The notes below the pieces were generated by a model, which worked only from the letters and a program-made list of their open reading frames with translations, had not been told where the DNA came from and ran no database searches. Below, piece after piece: positions 53,473 through 64,000 of a stretch of DNA of 64,000 nt. Location of the stretch: the NCBI RefSeq assembly GCF_000817775.3, contig NZ_JTHE03000088.1:62001-126000 (forward strand), written 5' to 3'. A program made the translations under genes and the position numbers. The DNA comes from Lyngbya confervoides BDU141951 (lineage in GTDB: Bacteria; Cyanobacteriota; Cyanobacteriia; Thermosynechococcales; Thermosynechococcaceae). How positions within the stretch are numbered: the first letter of the stretch is position 1; the number at the start of each line of letters is the position of its first letter.

Positions 53473-54207
53473 ATGGTACTTCCATTACTTGAATTCCCAA
53501 CGACCTCTAGAAACTACCGGGTCGCCAGCTATGAGATTTCTGGAGACGAAGCTCCCAGGCAGTTTTCCACCGATTATCTGCAGCAGAGCGAAGGATATGA
53601 CGCTCTGATTGAAGCGGCCTATCGCCAAATTTTCAATGCGCAGCACTTCACCGTGAGCAGCCGAATTCGGCCGCTGGAATCTCAGCTGCGGAATGGAACC
53701 ATTACAGTGCGCGATTTTATTCGGGGCTTGCTGATCTCCCCTCACTTTCGCACCTTCAACTACGAAAGCAACAACAACTATCGCTTTGTGCAGATGTGCA
53801 TCCAGCGGGTGCTCGGGCGAGATGTGGAAGATGAACGGGAGAAATTAGCCTGGTCCATTGTATTGGCCACTCGGGGACTGGAGGGCTTTGTGAATGAGCT
53901 GCTTAACACCGAGGAATACCTCAACACCTTTGGGGAAAACACCGTTCCCTATCAGCGTCGCCGGGTGATTGCCCAGCATAGCGTGGGGGCGATTCCCTTC
54001 GAGCGTATGGCTCGCTACGATCGCAACCATCTGCAACAGCTTCAGGCCATGGGGAACGACTTTTCTGCCAATCGCGAACTGGGAGGCGGGCTACCCCCTG
54101 AGAATATTCGCCGCATTGGGGCCGTAATCACCTACACGGGCGCAACGCTGCTCTTGATAGGGGTACTTGCGGTTGTCTTATCCTGGTTCGGCTTAATCTC
54201 CATATAA
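53473..54207 (+). CDS. cpcL: Phycobilisome rod linker with C-terminal membrane anchor (CpcL/CpcG2 type)
   Basis: The 244-residue protein has a Pfam-type phycobilisome linker domain (about residues 25-165; DALIEAAYRQIFNAQHFTVSSR, LESQLRNGTITVRDFIRGLLIS, FRTFNYESNNNYRFVQMCIQRVLGR), a polar linker, and a hydrophobic C-terminal helix, VITYTGATLLLIGVLAVVLSWFGL. This anchor distinguishes CpcL from CpcG, which attaches rods to the core; CpcL rods sit on the membrane and feed photosystem I or the NDH complex. ATG 53473 matches the family start (MVLPLLEFP). petH, with its phycobilisome linker, is 7 kb away. Confidence 0.93.
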   Translation: MVLPLLEFPTTSRNYRVASYEISGDEAPRQFSTDYLQQSEGYDALIEAAYRQIFNAQHFTVSSRIRPLESQLRNGTITVRDFIRGLLISPHFRTFNYESNNNYRFVQMCIQRVLGRDVEDEREKLAWSIVLATRGLEGFVNELLNTEEYLNTFGENTVPYQRRRVIAQHSVGAIPFERMARYDRNHLQQLQAMGNDFSANRELGGGLPPENIRRIGAVITYTGATLLLIGVLAVVLSWFGLISI

Positions 54208-54352
54208 CTGCGAGAGAAAAGCAGCCCAAAGCCGTGCCGACCTTCGCCAGGGCTTGCGGGGGACAACCTGATCTGGGCACCCAAGCTCACCCCTGCCCCG
54301 TAGGTTGTCCCGCTTGAGTGCCCCGTGCGAGGGAGCATAGAACCTCAGGGAG
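54208..54352 (-). ncRNA. Candidate structured RNA with interleaved inverted repeats
   Basis: This 145-base gap between convergent genes holds two interleaved inverted repeats. GGGACAACCT (54260-54269) pairs with AGGTTGTCCC (54302-54311), and GGGCACCCAAGC (54275-54286) pairs with GCTTGAGTGCCC (54312-54323). The arms alternate, as in an H-type pseudoknot. The single mismatch in the second pair is C-A on the plus strand but a G-U pair on the minus strand, which favours a minus-strand RNA. On that strand a further GCAAGCCC/GGGCTGC hairpin ends in TTTT at 54217-54220, like a terminator. It could be the 3' region of the 54353 gene or a separate small RNA. I do not recognise a known class. Confidence 0.5.
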
Positions 54353-55015
54353 TTAAGGATTGCGAATAATCTCAGTTACCAGAGTGGTGTACTTGGCAAA
54401 GTCGGTTTCCCAAGCGTTCAAGGCCTGGTGCAGCAGGTCTATGGGGGGCTGACCCGATTCCGGTTGGAATCTAGTTTCACAGTTTCCGGTAAAGACAATT
54501 CCAGGAACCGCAGTGCCGTCTGGCTCCGTCACTACAGCGTCCTGGATGGTTAGGTTCAGCGTGTTGCGCTCAAAGGCATAGCTCAAGTTCAGGCTAGCCT
54601 GGTAGGGCTTTGTACTCAGGCGGTTGGAATTAAGTAACCCCAGGATATATTGCCGCGCGGCTTCCTCCTGGCCACTAAAGCTTAAAAAACTGCGGAAGTT
54701 GACGCCCACCGCCCGGTAGTCAACACCACTGAGAATTTCACAGTAACGAAGGGCCATCTTAGGGGCCAGTACGTTCACGGGAGTCCCGTCAAAGGGTTGG
54801 ACAATTTGAAACTGCTTCGGACTAGAGGCGATCGCAAACCCATTTTTGTAGCGAATCAACGCCCCGCGATCCGACAGCAGCGGTTTAGTGGCTAACTCCC
54901 AGCCTTTGCGACTAATTCCGCTTTGGGCCAGAAAATCAGGGGTAATCGCCCTTGACTCTTGACTTTCCACCGCCAGGACAATGGCTAATTCTTTAAAAAC
55001 TAAATCACGATCCAT
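54353..55015 (-). CDS. Hypothetical protein of unknown family
   Basis: The 220-residue soluble protein starts at ATG and has no signal or membrane segment. It begins with helices (DLVFKELAIVLAVESQ) and contains SGVDYRAVGVNFRSFLSF around residues 115-132, then beta-rich segments (LNLSYAFERNTLNLTIQDAVV) and an acidic helical end. I do not recognise the family. Its transcript ends in the structured region between it and cpcL. Confidence 0.7.
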   Translation of the reverse strand: MDRDLVFKELAIVLAVESQESRAITPDFLAQSGISRKGWELATKPLLSDRGALIRYKNGFAIASSPKQFQIVQPFDGTPVNVLAPKMALRYCEILSGVDYRAVGVNFRSFLSFSGQEEAARQYILGLLNSNRLSTKPYQASLNLSYAFERNTLNLTIQDAVVTEPDGTAVPGIVFTGNCETRFQPESGQPPIDLLHQALNAWETDFAKYTTLVTEIIRNP

Positions 55016-55160
55016 ATCATTAATAAGGCATCAATAGAATTTCAAACATTGGAATTTAAGTCAGCAGAACGGTATCAAGGCTACTCTGAACGGCATCCCA
55101 CAATCCACGCAGCAGCCAAGGTTAACGTTTCCATCACAACCCTAGCTTTGGCGAAACGAA

Positions 55161-55188
55161 TCTGCCCAATAAAATCTGCCCAATAAAA
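55161..55188. repeat. Two tandem 14-bp units
   Basis: TCTGCCCAATAAAA occurs twice (55161-55174, 55175-55188) next to the atpC terminator; its AAAA ends overlap the T-tract of that terminator on the minus strand. Confidence 0.92.
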
Positions 55189-55216
55189 GACCCTAATTCA
55201 CTACTGAATCAGGGTC
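55184..55216 (-). terminator. Intrinsic terminator of atpC
   Basis: On the minus strand GACCCTGATTC pairs with GAATTAGGGTC around AGTAGT with one mismatch, then TTTTATT follows. The stem is at 55189-55199 and 55206-55216. It closes the atpB-atpC transcript. Confidence 0.85.
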
Positions 55217-55248
55217 CCGTCAAACCACAATGGCTAGAACCTCTAGCG

Positions 55249-55665
55249 CTAAATCTGAACAACTTCTCCAGAAGCCTGTAACTTCGCCCGAGCTTTTTTA
55301 AAGTCTTGAAGGGCTTGGTAGCGCCGCTGCTTGTCTTCACCCTGTTCCGCCTTTTGGAGGGCAGCTTGTGCATCGCCAAAGGCGCTGCGGGCCGCCTCGC
55401 GATCAATGGCGTTTCCCACTTCACCACCGTTCACAAGAACGGTGACCTCGTCTGCTTCCACCTCTGCAAATCCACCCATCAGTGCGATCGCGGTCCAGTC
55501 ATTATTCATGCGGACGCGCATTACCCCAATTTCCAGGGCAGTGAGCAAGGGAGTGTGGCCTGTCAAAATACCTAACTGACCTGTGGTACTGGGAAGAATT
55601 ACCTCCTCAGCCGTGGCATCCCAAACCGTCTTGTCCGGTGCAATTACACGAACCGATAACGTCAT
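55249..55665 (-). CDS. atpC: ATP synthase epsilon subunit
   Basis: The F1 epsilon subunit of the thylakoid ATP synthase. From ATG 55665 the 138-residue protein begins [41 protein letters not shown], the usual family start, and ends in a two-helix domain ([32 protein letters not shown]). A frame extension upstream to 55749 lacks family sequence. The gene follows atpB by 108 bp with a hairpin in the gap, as in the atpBE arrangement of cyanobacteria. Confidence 0.96.
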   Translation of the reverse strand: MTLSVRVIAPDKTVWDATAEEVILPSTTGQLGILTGHTPLLTALEIGVMRVRMNNDWTAIALMGGFAEVEADEVTVLVNGGEVGNAIDREAARSAFGDAQAALQKAEQGEDKQRRYQALQDFKKARAKLQASGEVVQI

Positions 55666-55737
55666 AGTTTCTCTCCAAACCGCAAATTCCTTCAGAATTG
55701 TCGGATCGATATGCAAGATTGTCTCAATAAAATTAAC

Positions 55738-55767
55738 CCGACCCAGCACCGATCGGCGCTGGGTCGG
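55738..55767 (-). other. Ten-bp hairpin between atpB and atpC
   Basis: CCGACCCAGC at 55738-55747 pairs with GCTGGGTCGG at 55758-55767 with a 10-base loop. On the minus strand it is followed by GTTAATTTTATT, so it may act as an attenuating terminator or a processing site that sets the ratio of beta to epsilon messages. Confidence 0.7.
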
Positions 55768-55773
55768 CCAGAA

Positions 55774-57793
<2,020 letters not shown>

Positions 57794-58618
57794 ATGACTA
57801 CCCAGTGGAGGGGCCTATTGCAAAACCTTGGCCTCTGGACCGGATCCTTTGCCCAATTTTCTCCTGATGGCACCCTTTTGCAGGAAACCCCCAGCCAGCT
57901 GAGCTTGACGCTATCCGAGAATCAGCAACGGGTTGACCTTTGCTTGAAGCGTTTTCCTAACCATCAACCCGCATCGGTGATCAATCTTCAATTCTCCTAC
58001 CCAGGACCAGGGCGGCAGGTGCCCTTTCTAGAGCAGGGGGCCTTTTCTCAGGGAACCCTGCAATATTCGAAGGTGAGTCGCTTTGGCGCGGAGCTATCTA
58101 TGATCTGGGGCGATCGCCGACTGCGCTTGGTGCCACAATACGCCACGGGATCGCAGCTCACTCACCTCACCCTAATCTGCGAAACCCGAGCCGATTGCCC
58201 CCCCTCTCCGCCGCTCACTCTGGAAAAACTGCTCGGGCACTGGCAAGGCGAGGCTCACACCTCCTATGCCGATGGCCGAAACCCGGATCGCTATGCCACT
58301 GATCTGCAAGTCATCCAAAGGGGAGATCAGGTGCAGCAACGCATGCAGTTTGCAGATTACAAGATGGAAACCACCGGCCAGATCCATCCCTGTGCCATTG
58401 AGTTTACTTCCGGTCCGCAACCGCTGCGGCTGCTGATGTTGCCGGGGGGTGGGTCTTCCCTTGGTCCGCTAGAAATCCAGTCGGGCGTTCCCTTTTTCCT
58501 GGAGGCGGGCTGGTGGATTGAGCCCGGATTGCGCCAGCGACTCATTCGACGCTACAGCGATCGCGGCGAATGGGAAAGCCTCACCCTGGTGATAGAGCGT
58601 CAAATTTCTCCGCGCTAG
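57794..58618 (+). CDS. DUF3598 protein
   Basis: The 274-residue protein is of the cyanobacterial and plant DUF3598 family. It begins WRGLLQNLGLWTGSFAQFSPDG, contains LLGHWQGEAHTSYADGRNPDRYATDLQV at the start of the second half, and ends with beta-strands and VIERQ. The two halves (about 1-130 and 135-270) look like two similar beta-barrel lobes of the calycin type, the fold also used by CpeS/T lyases, so binding of a bilin or lipid is an idea but not shown. The start codon overlaps a 14-bp tandem repeat and lacks a clear ribosome site. Confidence 0.85.
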   Translation: MTTQWRGLLQNLGLWTGSFAQFSPDGTLLQETPSQLSLTLSENQQRVDLCLKRFPNHQPASVINLQFSYPGPGRQVPFLEQGAFSQGTLQYSKVSRFGAELSMIWGDRRLRLVPQYATGSQLTHLTLICETRADCPPSPPLTLEKLLGHWQGEAHTSYADGRNPDRYATDLQVIQRGDQVQQRMQFADYKMETTGQIHPCAIEFTSGPQPLRLLMLPGGGSSLGPLEIQSGVPFFLEAGWWIEPGLRQRLIRRYSDRGEWESLTLVIERQISPR

Positions 58619-58703
58619 CCATCCCTGGTCAGGGCTACTTCAGCCATCCAGGGTCCAGAAAACAGGCTACGATAACTTCTGGTTGTGCCGCTGTGTAGGT
58701 TAA

Positions 58704-60041
58704 ATGCTGCAATTGTCCCACGCCCCTGACCAGCCAGGGAAGACTCTCTGGACCTTGACGCCCAAGGATCCAGTTCTCAGGGGAACCGTGAGGGTACCCG
58801 GCGATAAATCTATTTCTCATCGCGCCCTCATGCTCGGAGCCTTGGCAGAGGGCGAAACCACTATCGAGGGGCTGCTGTTGGGGGAGGATCCTCGCAGCAC
58901 CGCAGCTTGTTTTCGCGCCCTGGGCGCGAAAATCTCTCCCCTGAATACGGAGCGGGTGACCGTTCAGGGAATTGGTCTGGGGAAGCTGTGGGAACCCGAT
59001 ACGATTCTAGATGCTGGCAATTCCGGCACCACCATGCGTCTAATGCTAGGCGTTTTGGCCTCCCACCGCGATCGGCTATTTATGGTCACCGGGGATGCTT
59101 CGCTGCGATCGCGCCCCATGGGTCGGGTGATTGCGCCTCTTGTTGAAATGGGCGCTCAGATTTGGGGACGTCAAGGCAACACCCTGGCCCCGTTGGCGGT
59201 CAAGGGACAAGCCCTCCATCCTTTTCACTACCACTCTCCCATTGCCTCGGCCCAGGTGAAATCCTGCCTGCTGCTGGCAGGACTGATGTGCGAAGGCCAA
59301 ACCACCGTCTCTGAACCGGCCCTATCGCGCGATCATTCCGAGCGGATGCTCCAGGCCTTTGGCGCTCAGATCACGGTGGATCCGGAGACGATTAGCGCCA
59401 CGGTAACAGGCCCAGCAAAACTGACAGGACAACCAGTGGTGGTCCCCGGAGACATCAGCTCAGCTGCTTTTTGGCTGGTGGCCGGGGCCATTTTACCCGG
59501 ATCTGATCTGGTGATTGAGAATGTAGGCGTTAATCCAACCCGCACCGGGGTTCTCGACGCCCTCGCGCTGATGGATGCCGACATCACCCGGATTAATGAG
59601 CGGGAGGTAGCCGGGGAGCCCGTGGCCGATTTGCGGGTGCGCTATCGGCCCCTCAAGGCCTGCGTTCTTTCAGGAGGCCTGATTCCACGCCTCATTGACG
59701 AGGTGCCTATTCTGGCCATCGCCGCAGCCTGCGCCCAGGGCACCACCCTCATCAAAGATGCCGAGGAGCTGCGAGTCAAGGAGAGCGATCGCATTCAGGC
59801 CATGGCCAGCCAGCTTCAAGCCATGGGGGCGGCGGTCCAAGAGCGCCCCGATGGTCTGGAAATTACCGGCGCAAAAGGTCTTCAGGGAGCCGTGGTGGAC
59901 AGTTTTGGCGATCATCGGATTGCCATGAGTCTGGCCATTGCGGCCTTAGTCGCCCAGGGAACCACCGAGATTCACGGCGCAGAATCAGCCGCCATTTCCT
60001 ACCCTAGCTTTACCTCCACCCTAGAAGCGCTCCTGCCCTAG
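58704..60041 (+). CDS. aroA: 3-phosphoshikimate 1-carboxyvinyltransferase (EPSP synthase)
   Basis: AroA joins phosphoenolpyruvate to shikimate 3-phosphate in aromatic synthesis. The 445-residue protein shows [87 protein letters not shown] and [15 protein letters not shown]. The GNSGTTMR loop (rather than GNAGTAMR) is that of the Bacillus and cyanobacterial branch. Length is normal. The gene stands alone. Confidence 0.96.
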   Translation: MLQLSHAPDQPGKTLWTLTPKDPVLRGTVRVPGDKSISHRALMLGALAEGETTIEGLLLGEDPRSTAACFRALGAKISPLNTERVTVQGIGLGKLWEPDTILDAGNSGTTMRLMLGVLASHRDRLFMVTGDASLRSRPMGRVIAPLVEMGAQIWGRQGNTLAPLAVKGQALHPFHYHSPIASAQVKSCLLLAGLMCEGQTTVSEPALSRDHSERMLQAFGAQITVDPETISATVTGPAKLTGQPVVVPGDISSAAFWLVAGAILPGSDLVIENVGVNPTRTGVLDALALMDADITRINEREVAGEPVADLRVRYRPLKACVLSGGLIPRLIDEVPILAIAAACAQGTTLIKDAEELRVKESDRIQAMASQLQAMGAAVQERPDGLEITGAKGLQGAVVDSFGDHRIAMSLAIAALVAQGTTEIHGAESAAISYPSFTSTLEALLP

Positions 60042-60109
60042 CCCCGCTACAGCAGGAGAAATATTTTGTAAATGCTGAGTCGAACCTCCACAGGAGTGAT
60101 CGGGTCGCG

Positions 60110-61870
60110 CTAGAAGTTCAGCGTTCGCAGCACCTCATCTAGCTCATCCTGGGGATTTTCAGGTAGAGAAGCTCCCAGCTGACCTTCGAGGCCTGACACC
60201 CTTTGTTCCACCTGCTGCTCAACCAATTGCGGAATTCTTGAGAGGTCCCCAGAAACCTGCTGGGCCACCGTCTCAACCCGAGATTGCAGCGTGGCAATTT
60301 GCCCCTGAAGCTGGTTGATCTGCTCTGCCTGCTCCGGCGCTTGGGAGGAGAGCCCTGTGAGCCGTGCCTCCAGAGCCTGGATCTGCTGTTGAACACCATG
60401 CAGCTGGTCTTGGGTGGCCCGATCTTGACTTTGTTCAGAAAGCTGAGTCATCCGATGATCTAGACTCTCCAGATGTCCCTGTAGCGGCCCCATGGCCCGT
60501 TGAATTTCTGGCTGCAGGTCTGCAGAGGACTGCTCAGCCTGAGCTTGCAGCGCGGCAAGCTGGTCGTATATCGGACGATTGACAGCGTCTAGCTCGGCCT
60601 GTAGGCCCTCTCGGCTGAGGGCATTCGCTGAGGCCTGGGTCGCCTCTTGGAGCTGATTTAGCCGATCTTGAATCGTGTTCAGCTCACCGAGCTTGCCTGC
60701 AATCGCCTCGTACTGTTCACGCACAGAGGCATTCGCAGCATCAATACGCGCCTGAGTAGCATCTGGATTGGCCGCCTGGGAGGTCTCTTGGGCCAGCTTT
60801 TGCACCGCATCTAAACGGTGGTGGATCTCATCAAGCTGCTGATGAGAGTCCTGGATAGCGCCTTGTAAATGGGTAACTTCCGTGGAAATTTGGTGCAGGG
60901 ACTGATCCAAAGCCTCCTGAAGCGTAGAAACATCGGTTTGCAGCTGCACTAGTAACTCTGCTGCACCCCCATCCTGAGCCTCAGGGGCAGGAGTCGCGGC
61001 CATCTCACCCAACCGATTTTCTAAATCTGAAAGCTGGGACTGTAGAGGCGTGACAAAAGATTCAATCCTGGCTTGAACGGCTTGCTCATCGTAGGAACTG
61101 GGCTGAGGTTCCGAGGCAGAGTGGGAGAGTTCGTTCAGCCGATGTTCCAGGGCAACAACTTGATCCTGGAGCGGATGCAACAGCGCCCCCATCTCCGCCT
61201 GGAGATCAAGGGACTGGGAGAACTCCGTGGCTTCTGGTCCTACATTGGACTGGACAACGCGCTGCTCAAGTTCATAGATAGCGGCGCTCAGGCGCGCCAC
61301 ATCTTCTTGAAGTTCAGTTTGTACCGCGCTCGGGGCCGCCTGGCCCTCTAATCGCTGCGTCAGGCCTTCAATGGTTTCAGCCATTTCTAGCTGATGATTT
61401 CTGAGGATGCCCACCTCCTGGTTCAAGGCTCCCCCTTGGGAATAAAAATCGCTGCCCTGTATTTCCAGAAAAGACTCAAGCTGTTGCACCTTCGACGCCA
61501 GCTCCTGGAAACGCTCGCCCCGTTCAAAATTCTCAGATCCTTCTTCATCCAACAGCTCTGCCCCCAGGAACTCGCTTCTCATACTTTGCAGCTTGGAGGC
61601 ATACTGGCGCTGGGCCTCGATTAAATCAGCGGTCGCCGTATGCATGGTCAGTCGATCATGCAAGGCCCGACTATACAAATTGAGGCACACCGACAGGGTT
61701 AACGGCGAAGCCGCAAAGGCCACCTGATTCCAAACGATTGCTGCAATCGTGCCGCCGATGGAGGACAGCGCTGAGATCAGCTCAACCAGAAATAAAACGT
61801 TGCATCTTTGCTTTAAGGACTCAAACTCTTGATCTGGCGTGTTTTTTGCTAAACCTGTCGCACCCTTCAT
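60110..61870 (-). CDS. Large coiled-coil protein with N-terminal membrane segments
   Basis: The 586-residue protein has two hydrophobic segments near the N-terminus (about 28-48 and 52-68, CNVLFLVELISALSSIGGTIAAIVW and AFAASPLTLSVCLNLYS). The remainder, from about residue 90 to 575, is almost entirely Glu-, Gln-, Leu- and Ala-rich heptad repeats with short breaks: a long coiled coil in the cytoplasm or periplasm. There is no ATPase or binding motif. It could be a structural or cell-division scaffold. Composition makes homology searches weak, so I leave it unnamed. Confidence 0.75.
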   Translation of the reverse strand: MKGATGLAKNTPDQEFESLKQRCNVLFLVELISALSSIGGTIAAIVWNQVAFAASPLTLSVCLNLYSRALHDRLTMHTATADLIEAQRQYASKLQSMRSEFLGAELLDEEGSENFERGERFQELASKVQQLESFLEIQGSDFYSQGGALNQEVGILRNHQLEMAETIEGLTQRLEGQAAPSAVQTELQEDVARLSAAIYELEQRVVQSNVGPEATEFSQSLDLQAEMGALLHPLQDQVVALEHRLNELSHSASEPQPSSYDEQAVQARIESFVTPLQSQLSDLENRLGEMAATPAPEAQDGGAAELLVQLQTDVSTLQEALDQSLHQISTEVTHLQGAIQDSHQQLDEIHHRLDAVQKLAQETSQAANPDATQARIDAANASVREQYEAIAGKLGELNTIQDRLNQLQEATQASANALSREGLQAELDAVNRPIYDQLAALQAQAEQSSADLQPEIQRAMGPLQGHLESLDHRMTQLSEQSQDRATQDQLHGVQQQIQALEARLTGLSSQAPEQAEQINQLQGQIATLQSRVETVAQQVSGDLSRIPQLVEQQVEQRVSGLEGQLGASLPENPQDELDEVLRTLNF

Positions 61871-62204
61871 TTTGCCTCTTTACCCCAGCCACTCGGTGTT
61901 GATCTAAGAACTTGATGTCAGAAGACCCAGTTGCATTCTGAACAGTAAACACCGCAAAGAATATCTCTAATCGAATAGAAATTCAACCCTACGCCAAATC
62001 CGATGCAAATAGGGTCATTGCCTGCGCCATTCTCGCGAATTTTCCTCAGATCTCCTTTCCCTTAGCCAGAGGCGGCCGGGAGCTCAAGATAAGCTTGTCT
62101 TAAATGAGTCTGAGGTGGGTCTCCCCCGTCAATCTATTGCCTAAAAATATACCCATTTTTAGAGTATTTTCTACAACTATAGAATTGCTTTCCCACAAAA
62201 TCCC
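61871..62204. other. Gap between the coiled-coil gene and chlI
   Basis: This 334-bp AT-richer stretch lies after the chlI stop and before the coiled-coil gene on the minus strand, and should contain the latter's promoter. I see no gene, repeat or strong hairpin in it. Confidence 0.6.
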
Positions 62205-63314
62205 CTAGCGGCGCCCCCCCACCGGCTGCTTCTGATTGACGGACTCAAGCTCCGACTCATCTTCGAGTCCAAACACCTGGTTAAACACTTTCATGACCTT
62301 ATACCCAGAGTCAATGGACTCCAGGGGGTCCTTACGCAGGCGATGGCGCAGGCACAGCGTAATGACGCGACGAATATCCTCAACGGTGACTTCGGTGCGT
62401 CCTTCAAAGGCTGCGAGGGCTTTGGCGGCCCGATTGGAAACAATATCTCCCCGCAGACCGTCCACATCTAGCTCAGCGCACACCTGGGAGATCTGCACGC
62501 GCAATTCAGGTTCAATGGTGACCTGGTTCAGGGTTTGTTGAGCGGTTACCAGACGAGCCTGGAGCTGTTGCTGTTCCGCTTGATGCACGTCGTTGAAATG
62601 CTGGGGGTCTTGATCAAACAGAGATCGCTCCTCCACAATTTTGACCCGCAGACTCGGCTCTTTAACGGTGCGAATCTCGGCATGCATCCCAAATCGGTCT
62701 AGCAGCTGCGGTCGCAGTTCTCCCTCCTCTGGGTTTCCAGATCCCACCAACACAAACCTGGCCGGGTGACGAATTGAGATTCCCTCCCGTTCCACGGTAT
62801 TCCAGCCAGAAGCGGCTGAATCAAGGAGCACATCCACCAGATGATCATCCAGGAGATTGACCTCATCCACGTAGAGAATGCCGCGATTTGCCTTAGCCAA
62901 CAGCCCTGGTTCAAAGGCTTTCACCCCTTCTGCGAGGGCTTTTTCTATATCAATGGTGCCACAGACCCGATCCTCAGTAGCCCCCAGGGGTAAGTCCACC
63001 ATTGGCACCTGCATCGTGCCGGTGGAAACAGGTTGTCCCGCCGACACCCGCTGTTTCACATCGTCACTCATCAGTTCAGGATCGCTGGGGTGGCTGTTAA
63101 AGGGGTCATCCTTCACCACGGGAATTTCCGGCAACAGGTCTGCTAGGGCGCGGATCGTGGTGGACTTCCCGGTGCCGCGATCGCCCATAATCATGACCCC
63201 GCCAATTCTTGGATCAATGACATTGAGCATCAGGGCTAACTTCATCTCTTCCTGACCCACAATGGCCGTAAACGGGAACACAGGACGACGGGTAACAGAG
63301 GATGTAGAACTCAC
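62205..63314 (-). CDS. chlI: Magnesium chelatase subunit I
   Basis: ChlI is the AAA+ ATPase subunit that drives Mg insertion into protoporphyrin IX with ChlD and ChlH. The 369-residue protein has [18 protein letters not shown], Walker [23 protein letters not shown], the GTIDIEKAL and [40 protein letters not shown] block with Walker B, and the sensor [24 protein letters not shown]. Length and motifs are normal. It lies 103 bp downstream of the signal peptidase gene on the same strand. Confidence 0.97.
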   Translation of the reverse strand: MSSTSSVTRRPVFPFTAIVGQEEMKLALMLNVIDPRIGGVMIMGDRGTGKSTTIRALADLLPEIPVVKDDPFNSHPSDPELMSDDVKQRVSAGQPVSTGTMQVPMVDLPLGATEDRVCGTIDIEKALAEGVKAFEPGLLAKANRGILYVDEVNLLDDHLVDVLLDSAASGWNTVEREGISIRHPARFVLVGSGNPEEGELRPQLLDRFGMHAEIRTVKEPSLRVKIVEERSLFDQDPQHFNDVHQAEQQQLQARLVTAQQTLNQVTIEPELRVQISQVCAELDVDGLRGDIVSNRAAKALAAFEGRTEVTVEDIRRVITLCLRHRLRKDPLESIDSGYKVMKVFNQVFGLEDESELESVNQKQPVGGRR

Positions 63315-63417
63315 GATAATTTACGCAATGACTGAATTAAGCTAAATCAAACAGAGGGAGGGGGACCGGCAGAGCGACCAGAAACGGATCTGAACTCCAA
63401 CCAATCAGATGGAACTC

Positions 63418-63999
63418 TCATTTTGCCATACTTATTGCCCCCTGCATGGGGTCAGAAATTTGCCCAGCGGCTCCGGGGGGCCAAAAGCGAAAATTAGCTC
63501 TGCCAATGATGTTGGCCTCAGGCAGAAAGCCCCAAATATGAGAATCGTTGCTGTTATTGCGGTTGTCCCCCATCACAAACAAAGCGCCTTCGGGAACAAC
63601 CACTTCAGACATCTCATAGTTGGGTGGTGCGGCAATGTAGGGTTCTGAAATGGGCTGACCGTCCACCCACACCTGCCCTGCGGAGACTGAAACCCTCTGG
63701 CCGGAAGTGGCAATGATTCGTTTAATAAAGGCTTGGTCTGCGCCGTAGCCAATGGACTGAAGTTGATCGGGAGGGCGAAAAACCACAATATCCCCGGATC
63801 CGGGAGGGCGGAAGTCATAGGATAGCTTTTCCACCACAATTCTATCCCCTGGATAGAGGGTGGGAACCATGGAGACCGAGGGGATGTAGCGCGATTCTGC
63901 CACAAAGGCTTTAACCAAATAGGCCAGGATCAACGCGATCGCAAGGGTCCAGATATTTTCCTTTTGAGCCGCCCAAAGGCGGGACCAGCGGCCAGGAGA
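63418..63999 (-). CDS. lepB: Signal peptidase I (5' end outside window)
   Basis: The frame is open to the right edge, so the first residues are missing. The visible part begins with a short hydrophilic lead, then a transmembrane helix (NIWTLAIALILAYLVKAFVAE), then the catalytic Ser box SRYIPSVSMVPTLYPGDRI, the Lys box FIKRIIATSGQRV and VMGDNRNNSNDSHIWG. It cleaves signal peptides of exported proteins. The TTG at 63933 would cut off the membrane helix and is not the start. Confidence 0.94.
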   Translation of the reverse strand, partial: SPGRWSRLWAAQKENIWTLAIALILAYLVKAFVAESRYIPSVSMVPTLYPGDRIVVEKLSYDFRPPGSGDIVVFRPPDQLQSIGYGADQAFIKRIIATSGQRVSVSAGQVWVDGQPISEPYIAAPPNYEMSEVVVPEGALFVMGDNRNNSNDSHIWGFLPEANIIGRANFRFWPPGAAGQISDPMQGAISMAK

Positions 64000-64000
64000 A

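Noticed and set aside
54260-54323. Interpretation of the interleaved repeats as an HDV-like self-cleaving ribozyme
   Set aside because: The loop between the second and third arms has no P3 hairpin, and the helices are too long for that fold.

Overview
This window is cyanobacterial chromosome. The case rests on gene content: chlI and chlP for chlorophyll synthesis, a ferredoxin-NADP reductase with an N-terminal CpcD-like phycobilisome linker domain (petH), a membrane-anchored phycobilisome rod linker of the CpcL/CpcG2 kind, CP12, an IctB-like membrane protein, Ycf46, OpcA and DUF3370 and DUF3598 proteins. The palindrome GCGATCGC (HIP1), typical of cyanobacteria, recurs throughout (for example at 5282, 8249 and 21385). 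By eye the DNA is a little over half G+C. I see no insertion sequence, integrase, phage gene, CRISPR array, rRNA or tRNA, so this is core and lightly accessory chromosome. Genes at both edges are cut: a Bax1/DUF790 nuclease-like protein on the left and signal peptidase I on the right.

Layout: 1-4.1 kb holds the Bax1 end, a secreted protein, a DUF6918-like protein and an SLH-domain envelope protein. 4.1-7.6 kb (minus) holds cutA and a devBCA-type exporter operon. 7.8-13.4 kb holds aroK, an orphan nucleotidyltransferase, a PHP phosphoesterase, a Ycf46 plus SH3 pair and a quinone oxidoreductase. 13.5-16.9 kb holds a small protein, a nucleosidase-like phosphorylase divergent from a squalene-synthase-like enzyme, and a voltage-gated K+ channel with a C-terminal zinc ribbon. 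17-24.7 kb holds cobyrinate diamide synthase, a YqgF-fold nuclease, a flavin oxidase, purT, a fructosamine-kinase-like protein, a repeat-rich lipoprotein, a PKHD hydroxylase and larE. 24.8-32.7 kb holds HU, a Tat-exported phosphoesterase, ictB, a LuxR-type response regulator, ychF, a PLP decarboxylase and cbiT.

32.7-46.4 kb centres on sugar-phosphate metabolism: pgl, then an FHA protein, an FHA-pseudokinase and a deacetylase in a tight run, a ferredoxin-metallo-beta-lactamase fusion, then fbp-tal-zwf-opcA in the same direction (oxidative pentose phosphate pathway) and petH facing them. 46.6-55 kb holds chlP, a DUF4870 protein, a haem peroxidase with RTX repeats, a proteobacterial-type (class I) phosphoribulokinase with CP12 just upstream of it, cpcL and an unknown protein. 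55.2-64 kb holds atpB-atpC, a DUF3598 protein, aroA, a large coiled-coil membrane protein, chlI and lepB.

Themes: light/dark carbon switching is concentrated here (CP12, PRK, fbp, tal, zwf, opcA, pgl, petH). The points most worth a second look are the CP12/class I PRK neighbourhood, the FHA-pseudokinase-deacetylase cassette, an interleaved inverted-repeat pair that could fold as a pseudoknot after cpcL, an in-frame amber codon between a strong ribosome site and the peroxidase gene, and many 13-18 bp tandem duplications in intergenic DNA, two of which run exactly up to a start codon.
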